From Bacillota bacterium (lineage in GTDB: Bacteria > Bacillota > Clostridia > DSM-8532): a stretch of DNA of 64,000 bases. Below are positions 25,575-34,277 of this stretch, one piece after another. Below the pieces are notes generated by a model, which was given only the letters and a program-made list of their open reading frames with translations, did no database searches and was not told the DNA's origin. The DNA is taken from contig JAEZTB010000027.1 of the NCBI GenBank assembly GCA_023443745.1, positions 132,489 to 196,488 of the forward strand. Reading direction: 5' to 3'. Each line of letters starts with the position of its first letter. Within the stretch, counting starts at the first letter, position 1. Made by a program: the position numbers and the translations under genes.

Positions 25575-26570
25575 ATGCAAAACGATATTACCGAAGGATT
25601 GAAATCCAGTCCGGTCATAAAGCGCTATCCGGGAAATCCGATACTGTCCCCGGAGCATATACCTTATAAATCAGACCTCGTTTTCAATGCCGGAGTGGCA
25701 AAGTACCAGGGAAAATACGTCATGGTTTTCCGCAACGATTACGGCTATTCCGGAGGAAACAGCTTTGAAGGAACCAATATCGGCGTTGCATACAGTGATG
25801 ACGGCCTTCATTGGAATGTATCAGCCAAGCCATGCTTCAAACTCCATGACAATGAAATCACCCGGGCTTATGATCCCCGGCTCACCGTCATGGATGGACG
25901 CGTATATATGTGCTTCGCTGTGGATACACGGCATGGTGTGCGGGGTGGAATTGCAGTCACCGATAATTTTGAGGAATTTGAAATATTAAGCATGTCGGCT
26001 CCCGATAACCGTAACATGGTGCTGTTCCCCGAGAAGATAGGAGGAAAGTATGTACGGTTGGAAAGACCTTTTCCGGTGTACAGCCGGGGGGGAATCGACC
26101 GTTTCGATATGTGGATGTCGAACTCTCCTGATCTCTGCTATTGGGGCAAAACACAGCTGGTGCTGGCTGTTGAGCAGGTGTCGTTTGCCAATGACAAAAT
26201 AGGTCCGGCTGCTCCTCCCATAAAGACGCCATACGGATGGCTTACGACCTTTCATGCAGTAGATATCGACCGCACACGAGGTAAAAACGGCTGGGAGGAT
26301 AAATGGCAGAAGCGTTATACAGCAGGAATCATGCTGCTGGAGCTTGATAATCCTTCAAGGGTCATCGGAATGTCTGAAGTTCCTTTAATAGCTCCCGAGG
26401 CTGAATATGAACGCAACGGCTTCCGTAATGATGTCATATTCCCGGGAGGGATGATCCTAGAGGAAAGCGGTGAAGTAAAGATATATTACGGTGCCGCTGA
26501 CACGGTAGAATGTCTTGCAACAGCGCAGGTTGAGGACTTAGTGGGCTTGTGTCTTAATCGTAGAGATTGA
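25575..26570 (+). CDS. GH130-family glycoside phosphorylase/hydrolase
   Basis: A 331-residue five-bladed beta-propeller enzyme of glycoside hydrolase family 130, which includes beta-1,4-mannooligosaccharide and related phosphorylases. Family features are YPGNPILSPE near the N-terminus, NAGVAKYQGKYVMVFR, the TRAYDPRLT segment carrying the likely catalytic Asp, and GVRGGIAVT. In these enzymes inorganic phosphate cleaves mannosidic bonds to give mannose-1-phosphate; which linkage is cut here is not visible. ATG 25575 lies 12 bases after AAAGGA; an ATG at 25563 touches that site and is less likely. No signal peptide, so it acts inside the cell on imported oligosaccharide. The next gene follows closely. 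Confidence 0.85.
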   Translation: MQNDITEGLKSSPVIKRYPGNPILSPEHIPYKSDLVFNAGVAKYQGKYVMVFRNDYGYSGGNSFEGTNIGVAYSDDGLHWNVSAKPCFKLHDNEITRAYDPRLTVMDGRVYMCFAVDTRHGVRGGIAVTDNFEEFEILSMSAPDNRNMVLFPEKIGGKYVRLERPFPVYSRGGIDRFDMWMSNSPDLCYWGKTQLVLAVEQVSFANDKIGPAAPPIKTPYGWLTTFHAVDIDRTRGKNGWEDKWQKRYTAGIMLLELDNPSRVIGMSEVPLIAPEAEYERNGFRNDVIFPGGMILEESGEVKIYYGAADTVECLATAQVEDLVGLCLNRRD

Positions 26571-26590
26571 TTTGCAGGGAGTTGACGGAT

Positions 26591-29572
26591 ATGGAAGATA
26601 TTTTACCAGGCTTAAAGAATCCCCCCTCAAAATACAGGCCTATACCACTTTGGTCCTGGAACGACAAGCTGGAACCCGCACTCCTGAGACAACAGATTCG
26701 GCAAATGGCTATGGCCGGACTGGGAGGATATTTTATGCATGCGCGAGGGGGTCTTGAAACCGGCTATCTGTCCGATGAATGGATGGCGTGCATAGAAGCA
26801 TGCATGGATGAAGGAAAAAAGGTGGGTCTGGATTCTTGGGCGTATGACGAAGATGGCTTTCCAAGCGGTTTTGCCGGAGGAGCAGTAACGGAATTGGGAG
26901 ATCGGTACCACGTCCGATGGCTTGAGTTTGAGGAATTGAATCTTAATACCGATATACCGCAGGATGATGCGGTACTTGGGGCCTATCGGCTTTCTGGCGA
27001 GAGAATAATTGTCGCCAGGCACAAATCGAACAAATACTACGTAGACATCCTGAATGCCGATGTAATAAAAGCCTTTCTTGGCAATACCCATGAAAAATAC
27101 TACAGAGATTTCAGGGACGACTGTGGTACGGGCCTGAAGGGGTTTTTTACCGATGAGCCCCAATATGCTCGGAAACGTTTGCCCTGGTCCTATGTTCTCG
27201 AGGATTCCTTTTTCGAAAGGCATGGTTATAATCTGAGAAATGTGCTTCCAGCCCTGGTCACAGAGATTCGGGGCTTCGAAAAAATACGGTATGATTACTG
27301 GGGTACGGTTAATGAGCTGTTTGTCGAAGCCTACGCAAAGCAGGTTTATAAATGGTGTGATGAACACAATTGTATGCTTGCAGGACATTACGTCGATGAG
27401 AACAGCCTGGCAGGGCAAATGTATTGCTGTGCAGGTATTATGCCTCTTTATGAGTTCATGCATATTCCCGGAATTGATTGGTTGGGCCGAAGGATCGGAA
27501 GCCCGGTGGTGCCTAAACAGGCAGCTTCCGTCGCATGCCAGTTGAGGAAAGAACAAGTCATGACGGAGACTTTTGCGCTTTGCGGTTGGAATGTCAGCTT
27601 TGAAGAGATGAAATGGATTGCGGAGTGGCAGCTTGTAAACGGTGTGAACCTGATATGCCAGCACCTTGAAGGTTACTCCTTAAGAGGCATGAGAAAGAGG
27701 GATTATCCTCCGTCTCTTTTTTACCAGCAGCCATGGTGGGGGGAATATCATCATTTGAATGACTATTTCGCACGTCTGGGGATGCTGTTGTCTTCCGGAG
27801 CGGATGTGACGGAGGTCTTGGTACTTCACCCGATTAAGAGTGCCTGGATAGTCTATGATAACACTAATATTGAGAAAATCGTCAAACTGGATCATGATTT
27901 CACATGGGTTTCTGAGCTGTTGTCCGGCTGGCATATAAACTACCATTATGGGGATGAAACAATCATCCGCACTCACGGCAGAGTTGAAAAAAACCGCTTT
28001 TTCGTGGGTCAACGCAGTTATAAAGCTGTGATTCTTCCATCGATGATAACCGTTGATGGAGGCACGCTCAATCTTCTGAAAGCCTTTTTAGATAACGGTG
28101 GCGCCATCATAAGCGCCGGTGATCTGCCTTATATGAAAGAAGGCAGAAAGGACCCTGCTGTTTCAGATTTGATGGACAGGGTCATAAAGGCAGGGAAGAA
28201 TGAAAAGGCTTTCAGATGCCAGATTGAAGGCCTTGGAGTCCGGCGGCTGTATATCTGTGACGATAAGGATGAAATCAGTGATATTCATTATCAGCAAAGG
28301 AACTTGGGAGATACCCAGCTATTCTATATGGTGAACCAAAGTCAAACGATGGCCTACACTGCTTCAGTCGAAATTATGGGGAAGGGGAGGGCCGTAAGGT
28401 TTAATGCCGAAACAGGAGAGGCAGAGAACATATGCTTTACTTATTATGAAGATACTACCGTTGTCAGCCTGGATTTTGAACCTATGCAGTCACACACATT
28501 ACTGTTTATAGCCGGCGACACCCCAATGCCTGTTGAAAAAGACTGTAAGCAAACTGTTATAAGACACCGTGGTATTTGGAACGTCGAGGAGATGGACATG
28601 AATTCTCTTACGCTTGATTACTGCAGCTTTAGTATTGATAATGGAGAATGGCAGGGTCCCATTCCTGTCATCCGGCTGATGGACCTCCTGTTGGAAATGA
28701 AACGGAGCTGTGACATAGCTCTGAAGTATACTTTTGAAATGGACGTTGATCCTGAGCAAATCAGGGAACTCTTTCTTGTTGTGGAGGAAGCAGAGAAATT
28801 CAATATTTGTATGAATGGCACGCCGATAGACTATATTGCCCTGGGATGGTGGAAGGACAGTTCTTTTTTGAAGCTGGACATCAAATCCCATGTAAAGACA
28901 GGCTTGAATGAAGTGGTTTTAAAAAGGTGCTTTTATCAGAAACAGAAGGTTTATGATATCCTTTTCGGTGATTCTGTCCATGAAAGTGAGTTAAATAGGC
29001 TAAACTTTGATACTGAACTTGAAAGCATTTATGTTGTTGGAGATTTTGGCGTCATAAGTAAAGGTTGCTATACGGAGGGCGACAAAAGGGCTTTGTGTAC
29101 TGAAGGTCCCTTTGTTATTACAGAAAAACCTTCAAAAGTTGAAACAGGGGATATCACAAGGCAGGGCTTCTGTTTCTATTCGGGGTCGGTTAAGCTGTCA
29201 AGTTCAGTAGAAATTGAAAAGCAGGGTAATTCAAGAATCATCCTTGATTTTGGTAAGCCGGATGCCGTCCTCACCAAGCTAATCATTAATGAAAAGCCTG
29301 TCAAAGCCGTCTTGTGGGCTCCCTACAGGGTGGACATAACGGATTTTGTAGTTGACGGGACAAATAAAATAATGCTGCAGCTTTATGGCAGCAACAGGAA
29401 CCTTCTAGGACCTCATCATCATGTGGACGGTGAAATTTACAGGGTAGGACCCATGAGTTTTGCGGGAAAACGAAGCTGGGTCGATAATGACCGCAGAGAA
29501 GGCAGCATTTGGTCCGACAGATATTGCTTTGTGAGATTTGGCCTAACCCTTACGCTCCAGTATATCCATTAG
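26591..29572 (+). CDS. Large GH106-like glycosyl hydrolase of uncertain specificity
   Basis: A 993-residue cytoplasmic protein (no signal peptide) of a group often annotated simply as glycosyl hydrolase and distantly related to GH106 alpha-L-rhamnosidases. The N-terminal pattern RPIPLWSWNDKL, then GLGGYFMHARGGLETGYLS and SWAYDEDGFPSGFAGG, marks the TIM-barrel part (about residues 1-450). A Rossmann-like or amidotransferase-like segment (about 480-550) and C-terminal beta-sandwich regions follow. The start is ATG 26591 after CAGGGAG; the frame itself opens upstream, overlapping the GH130 stop. It is translationally linked to the GH130-type enzyme, so the two probably act in sequence on the same imported glycan. 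Confidence 0.72.
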   Translation: MEDILPGLKNPPSKYRPIPLWSWNDKLEPALLRQQIRQMAMAGLGGYFMHARGGLETGYLSDEWMACIEACMDEGKKVGLDSWAYDEDGFPSGFAGGAVTELGDRYHVRWLEFEELNLNTDIPQDDAVLGAYRLSGERIIVARHKSNKYYVDILNADVIKAFLGNTHEKYYRDFRDDCGTGLKGFFTDEPQYARKRLPWSYVLEDSFFERHGYNLRNVLPALVTEIRGFEKIRYDYWGTVNELFVEAYAKQVYKWCDEHNCMLAGHYVDENSLAGQMYCCAGIMPLYEFMHIPGIDWLGRRIGSPVVPKQAASVACQLRKEQVMTETFALCGWNVSFEEMKWIAEWQLVNGVNLICQHLEGYSLRGMRKRDYPPSLFYQQPWWGEYHHLNDYFARLGMLLSSGADVTEVLVLHPIKSAWIVYDNTNIEKIVKLDHDFTWVSELLSGWHINYHYGDETIIRTHGRVEKNRFFVGQRSYKAVILPSMITVDGGTLNLLKAFLDNGGAIISAGDLPYMKEGRKDPAVSDLMDRVIKAGKNEKAFRCQIEGLGVRRLYICDDKDEISDIHYQQRNLGDTQLFYMVNQSQTMAYTASVEIMGKGRAVRFNAETGEAENICFTYYEDTTVVSLDFEPMQSHTLLFIAGDTPMPVEKDCKQTVIRHRGIWNVEEMDMNSLTLDYCSFSIDNGEWQGPIPVIRLMDLLLEMKRSCDIALKYTFEMDVDPEQIRELFLVVEEAEKFNICMNGTPIDYIALGWWKDSSFLKLDIKSHVKTGLNEVVLKRCFYQKQKVYDILFGDSVHESELNRLNFDTELESIYVVGDFGVISKGCYTEGDKRALCTEGPFVITEKPSKVETGDITRQGFCFYSGSVKLSSSVEIEKQGNSRIILDFGKPDAVLTKLIINEKPVKAVLWAPYRVDITDFVVDGTNKIMLQLYGSNRNLLGPHHHVDGEIYRVGPMSFAGKRSWVDNDRREGSIWSDRYCFVRFGLTLTLQYIH

Positions 29573-29574
29573 AA

Positions 29575-29603
29575 AAGAGCCCGAAGGCTCTTAAGTGCTT
29601 TTT
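29575..29603 (+). terminator. Intrinsic terminator after the large glycosyl hydrolase gene
   Basis: AAGAGCC and GGCTCTT pair around a CGAA tetraloop, followed by AAGTGCTTTTT. It ends the carbohydrate locus directly before the converging small gene. Confidence 0.7.
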
Positions 29604-29609
29604 ACGTCT

Positions 29610-29981
29610 TCAGAGGATTCCCCGCAATAAAAACAAAGCAATCAACGGTCTCAAAAAGCTGCTTCTTCTGCGTCTTCGTCTTCGAATGGGGGGAGGATCA
29701 GGAGGATCAGATACATTTAATGTATCGTTCACTTCCCGGACTCTTCTCCGCATTTCTTGGTTGTCAAATTCTCTAAATTCTCTAAGTCCTTCCATTTCCT
29801 TGAGGCATTCATGTCTCTCTGCATGAGAAACCCCATGACATTCACTTCTTATATCTTCCAACAGTTCCTTATCAGTTCTTTTGCAAAAGCCAGCCATACG
29901 CCTGTTAAAATCAGCCCTTTCTCTTTCGTCTGAAACAAGTCTCCGCATTGTTCCACAAAAACTACAGTCTCGTTCGCTCAT
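29610..29981 (-). CDS. Hypothetical Cys- and Arg-rich small protein with hydrophobic tail
   Basis: A 123-residue protein of no family I recognise. An N-terminal CxxC (Cys6, Cys9) and further Cys at 33, 48 and 59 could bind metal. The middle is highly charged and probably helical. Residues 92-98 are DPPDPPP, followed by seven consecutive Arg (100-106) and a hydrophobic C-terminal segment (about 109-123) that could insert in a membrane. GGAGGTG eight bases upstream of ATG 29981 is a strong ribosome binding site and argues that the gene is real; the in-frame GTG at 29990 lies inside that site. It may be a spore- or envelope-associated protein, but that is a guess. Confidence 0.6.
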   Translation of the reverse strand: MSERDCSFCGTMRRLVSDERERADFNRRMAGFCKRTDKELLEDIRSECHGVSHAERHECLKEMEGLREFREFDNQEMRRRVREVNDTLNVSDPPDPPPIRRRRRRRSSFLRPLIALFLLRGIL

Positions 29982-30150
29982 CGATTTCACCTCCAGGTTG
30001 TCCCTACCTGTTGTAAATTATGATTTTCCATCCACATTTGTTACAGAAATCTTTGACACCTGGTAGTTTTTTGTCTTCATAAATTCCAGAACTATCGTAA
30101 CCGGTTTGTCCCAATTTTCATATGATAAACAAAGAACATATTTTATGTAA

Positions 30151-30618
30151 GTGATCAATGTGGAAGTTGATTTTGAACAAATTATTTTAAATATAAGAAG
30201 AGGAACTTACAATCGTATCGGTACAGGGTCAGGAAGAACAGTATTTGATTTAGGAAATGGATTCGTGATCAAAGTTGCTAGAAATAGAAGGGGCATTGCT
30301 CAAAATAAAGCGGAATATCACATTTCATCCGCTATTGACTCCTGTTTATTTGCTAAAATTCAACATGTCTCAGAAGATTACAGGTTTCTGATCATGGTGA
30401 AGGCAGAAAAAATTAAAAACATATCATACGTTTGGAATTATTTTAATGTAAAAAATAATAGGCAGCTGTATCAATTAGCAGAATTAAAGGATATTGCTGC
30501 TAAGCATCATTTAATATTAGGTGATTTTGGCATACCCATTAATTGGGGTAAAATCGACGATAAACCTGTTATTATTGATTATGGTTTTACTCATCAAGTC
30601 AAACAAAGATTTTATTAG
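30151..30618 (+). CDS. Minimal protein-kinase-fold-like protein
   Basis: A 155-residue, AT-rich gene. The product shows a reduced kinase-like pattern: a glycine loop GTGSGRTVF, FVIKVA with the ATP-anchoring Lys, a Glu in the following helix (KAEYHIS), then HHLILGDFGIPINWG, similar to a catalytic loop, and VIIDYG in the place of DFG. That is about half the length of a normal kinase domain. The start is GTG 30151 with no clear ribosome binding site, so start and expression are uncertain. It converges on the Fic gene with 24 bases between the stops. It could be a phage- or mobile-element-derived kinase fragment. Confidence 0.55.
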   Translation: MINVEVDFEQIILNIRRGTYNRIGTGSGRTVFDLGNGFVIKVARNRRGIAQNKAEYHISSAIDSCLFAKIQHVSEDYRFLIMVKAEKIKNISYVWNYFNVKNNRQLYQLAELKDIAAKHHLILGDFGIPINWGKIDDKPVIIDYGFTHQVKQRFY

Positions 30619-30642
30619 CCTGTGGTTTCCGGTTTATCCGGT

Positions 30643-31434
30643 TCACTTTGTAAAATCCGACAAACCCTTACGTTCCTGTTTTATTCCCTCGGCAAGATTT
30701 AAGGCCTTTTCCCATGTTTTTTCCGTTTCATACTTTAGAAACTCATACAGGGGATTTAATTCTTCGGCTTCATCATACTTTTGCAGACACTCGTAGTACA
30801 CATGCTTATCTTCATCATACACGATAAGAGGCGGATGATAATGTGTCATGAGATAGTAATTCATAAGCGTTCTACCGACACGTCCGTTACCGTCTGCGAA
30901 GGGATGAATACACTCAAACCTCGCGTGAAGGTAGGCTGCGGCTTTCAAAATATCCTTGCCCTCATAGGTATTTACTTCGGCGATCAGTTCTGTCATGTCG
31001 TTTTCTACATTTTCCGTAGAGGAACCAACCTCATGAACCCCTGTTACATAATCATGCTTTTTAAACTCACCCGGTCGTTCCTCATTCTCTATATATCTGC
31101 GCTCATCATATGTCCCACTGGAAAGTATCTTATGAATTTCCTTAACCAACTCGATACTGAGAGGCACCTTCTTCACAATTTTTTCTTTTAAGACCTCATA
31201 GCACAGCTTTTGATTTTGCTGCTCAAAAAGGGCACGGGGACTTCCTGTGTAACTCACAACTCTACTGTTTTCAAAGATTTCTCTTGTGTCATGGTAGGTG
31301 ATTTCCTCGTTTTCAATCTTACCAGAATGGAATGCAAAAAGAATGCGGAAGTTGTCAAGGTATTTGTCGAGATCAGCATCGGACTTAATGATATAAGATT
31401 GCCACAACCCGACCACCCGGCTATATTGCTCCAT
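30643..31434 (-). CDS. Fic-domain protein with N-terminal inhibitory motif (class II)
   Basis: A 263-residue Fic protein; these transfer AMP or other nucleotide moieties to hydroxyl groups of target proteins. The catalytic motif HPFADGNGRVGR starts at His177 and is a perfect match to HxFx(D/E)GNGRxxR. An N-terminal SGKIEN (residues 37-42) matches the inhibitory motif (S/T)xxxE(G/N), placing it in the autoinhibited class II, in which Glu41 blocks the ATP gamma-phosphate pocket. GGGAGGA precedes the ATG. No separate antitoxin gene is adjacent, as expected for a self-inhibited enzyme. The target is unknown. Confidence 0.88.
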   Translation of the reverse strand: MEQYSRVVGLWQSYIIKSDADLDKYLDNFRILFAFHSGKIENEEITYHDTREIFENSRVVSYTGSPRALFEQQNQKLCYEVLKEKIVKKVPLSIELVKEIHKILSSGTYDERRYIENEERPGEFKKHDYVTGVHEVGSSTENVENDMTELIAEVNTYEGKDILKAAAYLHARFECIHPFADGNGRVGRTLMNYYLMTHYHPPLIVYDEDKHVYYECLQKYDEAEELNPLYEFLKYETEKTWEKALNLAEGIKQERKGLSDFTK

Positions 31435-31589
31435 GTGTATTCCTCCCAGTTTTACAGTATGTTACATTAATACGAAGTATCAATAACAGGTAAGGTTATT
31501 ATACCACAGCTGAAAGAAACTCAGGTAGAAACTTAAGGTCTGCAGCTTATGAAGCCAATATGTAGCCAGCGGTCTATCGGTTGAAATAT

Positions 31590-32510
31590 CTAGTACACAA
31601 CGGACATGATGATTCCCTGCTCATAGTCCCCAAAATGCTCGCCGAACAAATTGAATCCACCAATATATTTGGCAGTGGGTTTATTGCCGATACGAACGAT
31701 GATGGTTTGTCCGTAGGTAAGCTTGAGGTGCTCCATCCGGATGTCCGACACGATTTGCCCATTAATCAGACTGTGTTCTTCGGCCACCTCGAGTGTTGTC
31801 AGAAGGCCATATTGTGTGCTTCCGTTATCCCACCAGACGGGGTTTAGCCGCCCGCGCCTGCTGCCAAAGTCTCCGGGACATCTCCAGGTGGCACACTCAA
31901 TACCGTTAATCCAGATGGTGATATCCGATTTCCAGTCCTCCTGAAAGTTGGGAGCCTCGGAACAGGCTTCAAAGGACAGCATCAGCCTCTTTGGCTGTTG
32001 ATCCTTTTTTAACGGATAGGGGAATTTGTACTCTACAAATCCGCTTGAGCTCCACAACAACTGCGCATTTATCCTTTGAGGCAGATAAAAATCGGAGGGC
32101 TTATCCTCGGAGCCTATAGGGCCTGTGCTGCCGGCAATTCCGCAGGTCGGAGCGATTTCGCAGTTGGTGAAAGCCCCTATAGGCATTGAGATGCTTTCTA
32201 CCTGATTGATATTTCGCTGTTCGCCTACCAGACGGATATTGAGAAAGTCGTTTTTGCGGCTGCAAAGCTTCATGGATCCGCGTGCCCCGGGCTGCAGCTC
32301 GGTGTTTATCAGCCCGGCTGCCTCCAGACTTCGGATGTGTACGGCCGTACTGGAAGCGGGGATATTGAGTTTATCGGCTATCTCCCCGACATTATAGCTG
32401 TTGTAATAGAGCAGTTTTAGGATCTGGATCCGAGTTGGGGAGGAAAGTGCCTTGCCCACATTGCAGAGCAATTCTTCGTTTTCTGCGCTCAGGTCAAGTA
32501 TCTTTGGCAT
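31590..32510 (-). CDS. ArsR-family regulator with C-terminal beta-sandwich-like domain
   Basis: A 306-residue regulator. The N-terminal 95 residues are an ArsR-type winged helix (GKALSSPTRIQILKLLYYNS, then IPASSTAVHIRSLEAAGLI). There are no metal-binding Cys pairs of the ArsR/SmtB kind. The remaining 200 residues look beta-rich and carry WINGIECATWRCPGDFGS and RGRLNPVWWDNGSTQYG, resembling a carbohydrate-binding sandwich. I do not know a named domain for it. GAGGTG precedes the ATG. It is divergent from the solute-binding protein gene of the second sugar importer and probably senses the imported sugar directly. Confidence 0.78.
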   Translation of the reverse strand: MPKILDLSAENEELLCNVGKALSSPTRIQILKLLYYNSYNVGEIADKLNIPASSTAVHIRSLEAAGLINTELQPGARGSMKLCSRKNDFLNIRLVGEQRNINQVESISMPIGAFTNCEIAPTCGIAGSTGPIGSEDKPSDFYLPQRINAQLLWSSSGFVEYKFPYPLKKDQQPKRLMLSFEACSEAPNFQEDWKSDITIWINGIECATWRCPGDFGSRRGRLNPVWWDNGSTQYGLLTTLEVAEEHSLINGQIVSDIRMEHLKLTYGQTIIVRIGNKPTAKYIGGFNLFGEHFGDYEQGIIMSVVY

Positions 32511-32820
32511 ATCGTAAACACCTCGTCTGTAATAAAAAGTAAATTTATTGCTCTGATAATAACATAAAAGCTGATGATTGTCTAGATGATTAGAATACGA
32601 TTTATGTTTTTAAATGCTTATCGAAGCCATTAATAACAACAATTTTGTTTTTAATTTGGTAATACTGCTGAAACTATTGGGTTTTATATTAACTATATTG
32701 ACATAAAAAAATGAAAATGATAGGATGATAATTGTAAAACAAACAAAATATATAGAACAAAAAACATGTTATAATCCGGATTAAACAATGAATGAAAATG
32801 AATTAAGGAGGAAATGAAAG
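32511..32820. other. Divergent promoter region between the ArsR-type gene and the second sugar importer
   Basis: About 310 AT-rich bases without a gene. It holds the promoter candidate listed at 32698-32726, and a second TATAAT at 32770-32775 without a clear -35. The ArsR-type regulator probably binds here, but no perfect palindrome was found. Confidence 0.55.
32698..32726 (+). promoter_or_regulatory. Sigma-A-type promoter candidate for the second sugar importer
   Basis: TTGACA at 32698-32703 and TAGGAT at 32721-32726 with a 17-base spacer. The -35 is perfect. It lies about 95 bases before the start codon of the solute-binding protein gene. Confidence 0.55.
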
Positions 32821-34212
32821 ATGAGCAAAAAACTATTGGCCATTGCCCTTTCTGCAACTCTGGCACTTAGCGTGTTGGCGGGCTGCGGTGGGTCTACCGG
32901 TGGTCCAGCACCTACACCTGCATCTCCTACTCCATCAGCAAGCGGAGGATCCACTCCGGCTCCGACTACCAACGGTGAAAAGAGCAAGATCACCTTTATG
33001 GGATGGGGTTCCCCGACCGAGGTAGAAACCTTCAATGCCTTGCTGGCAAAGTTTGAAGCCAAGTATACCAATGTCGACGTCGAGTATAACAATGTCCCCG
33101 CATCTGAATTCAATACAAAGCTGCAGGCATTGATTGCATCGAGTCAGCAGCCCGATGTTTTCTACCTGACCCCCGAGAATGTCATGACATATGCCGATAC
33201 CGGCAATGTTTACGACATGACCCAGTATGTTGCCAACAACGAGATATTTAAAGAGTCCAACGTTTGGAAGAAAGCCATCGATATGTATCGCTATAACGGG
33301 ACTATTCCCGGAGAGGGTAGCATTTACGGCCTGCCCAAGGACATCGGCCCGTTTGCGCTGGCATACAACAAGGATCTATTCAAGGCTGCCGGCGTACCGA
33401 TTCCTGATTCCGATAAGCCTTGGACCTGGGATGAGTTCCTTACCAATGCCAAAATGCTGACATCGGGTGAGGGCCCCAACAAGATCTACGGCAGTGCACC
33501 CTATTCGCTGGAATCTGCAGTTTGGTCCAATGGAGCGGACTGGCTGGATGAGAGCAAGACCAAGGTTACTGTTGACGATCCCAAGTTTATTGAGGCCATG
33601 CAGTGGGTAGCCGACCTGGCTCTGGTCCACGGAGTTGTCCCATCCAACGAGGATGAAGGCTCCATGGGAAGCTTCCAGCGCTGGATGGAAGGTCGTATCG
33701 GTATGATGGGTATCGGGCCTTGGAGTCAAGCTCAGTTCTGGAACGAGTGTAAGTTCGAGTGGGATCTTATGCCATGGCCTGTAAGCCCCTCTACCGGCAA
33801 GAATGCGATTTGGTATGGCGGTATCGGCTTCGGTGTTTCACCCAAGAGCAAGACCATCGATGCAGCTTGCAATCTGGCGGCATTCCTGGCCTTCGACGAG
33901 GATGCCCAGAGAACCAACTATCAGATGGGTCAGGCCATTCCTAATCTGATCGACATGACCAAGAATGAGTACCTCAAGATGGATAAGCTCCCTGCAAACA
34001 AGCAGGAATTTGTAGACATTGTGGAAACCTACGGCCGTCGGGCTACCCAGACCTATACATATGACAGCGAGTGGTTTGGCGAGTTCAACTCCGGCGCGCC
34101 TGCGGTCTGGCTGGGCGAGACAACCGCCAAGGACTTCTGTACTTCAATCAAGTCACAGCTCCAGTCGATGCTGGATAAGGGCATTGAGAAGAAGAATGCA
34201 GCCAAAAAGTAA
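32821..34212 (+). CDS. Extracellular sugar-binding lipoprotein (COG1653 type)
   Basis: A 463-residue solute-binding protein of the family-1 (maltose-binding-like) class. The signal peptide ends in the lipobox SVLAGC, followed by a Pro/Thr/Ser-rich linker. The mature part begins KITFMGWGSPTEVETFNALLAKF, typical of this class, and contains YGLPKDIGPFALAYNKDLF and the PWTWDEFLTNAKML segment around the ligand-binding cleft. AAGGAGG precedes ATG 32821. It heads an operon with two permeases, a GH43 and a GH2 enzyme, so arabinoxylan- or galactan-type oligosaccharides are plausible ligands; that is inference from context. Confidence 0.92.
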   Translation: MSKKLLAIALSATLALSVLAGCGGSTGGPAPTPASPTPSASGGSTPAPTTNGEKSKITFMGWGSPTEVETFNALLAKFEAKYTNVDVEYNNVPASEFNTKLQALIASSQQPDVFYLTPENVMTYADTGNVYDMTQYVANNEIFKESNVWKKAIDMYRYNGTIPGEGSIYGLPKDIGPFALAYNKDLFKAAGVPIPDSDKPWTWDEFLTNAKMLTSGEGPNKIYGSAPYSLESAVWSNGADWLDESKTKVTVDDPKFIEAMQWVADLALVHGVVPSNEDEGSMGSFQRWMEGRIGMMGIGPWSQAQFWNECKFEWDLMPWPVSPSTGKNAIWYGGIGFGVSPKSKTIDAACNLAAFLAFDEDAQRTNYQMGQAIPNLIDMTKNEYLKMDKLPANKQEFVDIVETYGRRATQTYTYDSEWFGEFNSGAPAVWLGETTAKDFCTSIKSQLQSMLDKGIEKKNAAKK

Positions 34213-34223
34213 TTAATGCAGCG

Positions 34224-34259
34224 CACTTACCGCCGGGCAGCAGTGTTCGGCGGTAAGTG
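34224..34259 (+). promoter_or_regulatory. Intercistronic stem-loop after the solute-binding protein gene
   Basis: A perfect 12-bp stem (CACTTACCGCCG and its complement) around a 12-base loop, without a T-tract. It lies between the binding-protein stop and the permease ribosome binding site. It probably stabilises the upstream message or partly attenuates the permease genes, giving more binding protein than permease. Confidence 0.6.
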
Positions 34260-34277
34260 ATTGGTGGAGGACAAACA

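Noticed and set aside
26627..27664. 345-codon antisense open frame inside the large glycosyl hydrolase gene
   Set aside because: It mirrors a strongly motif-bearing gene on the plus strand and has no ribosome binding site or family features.
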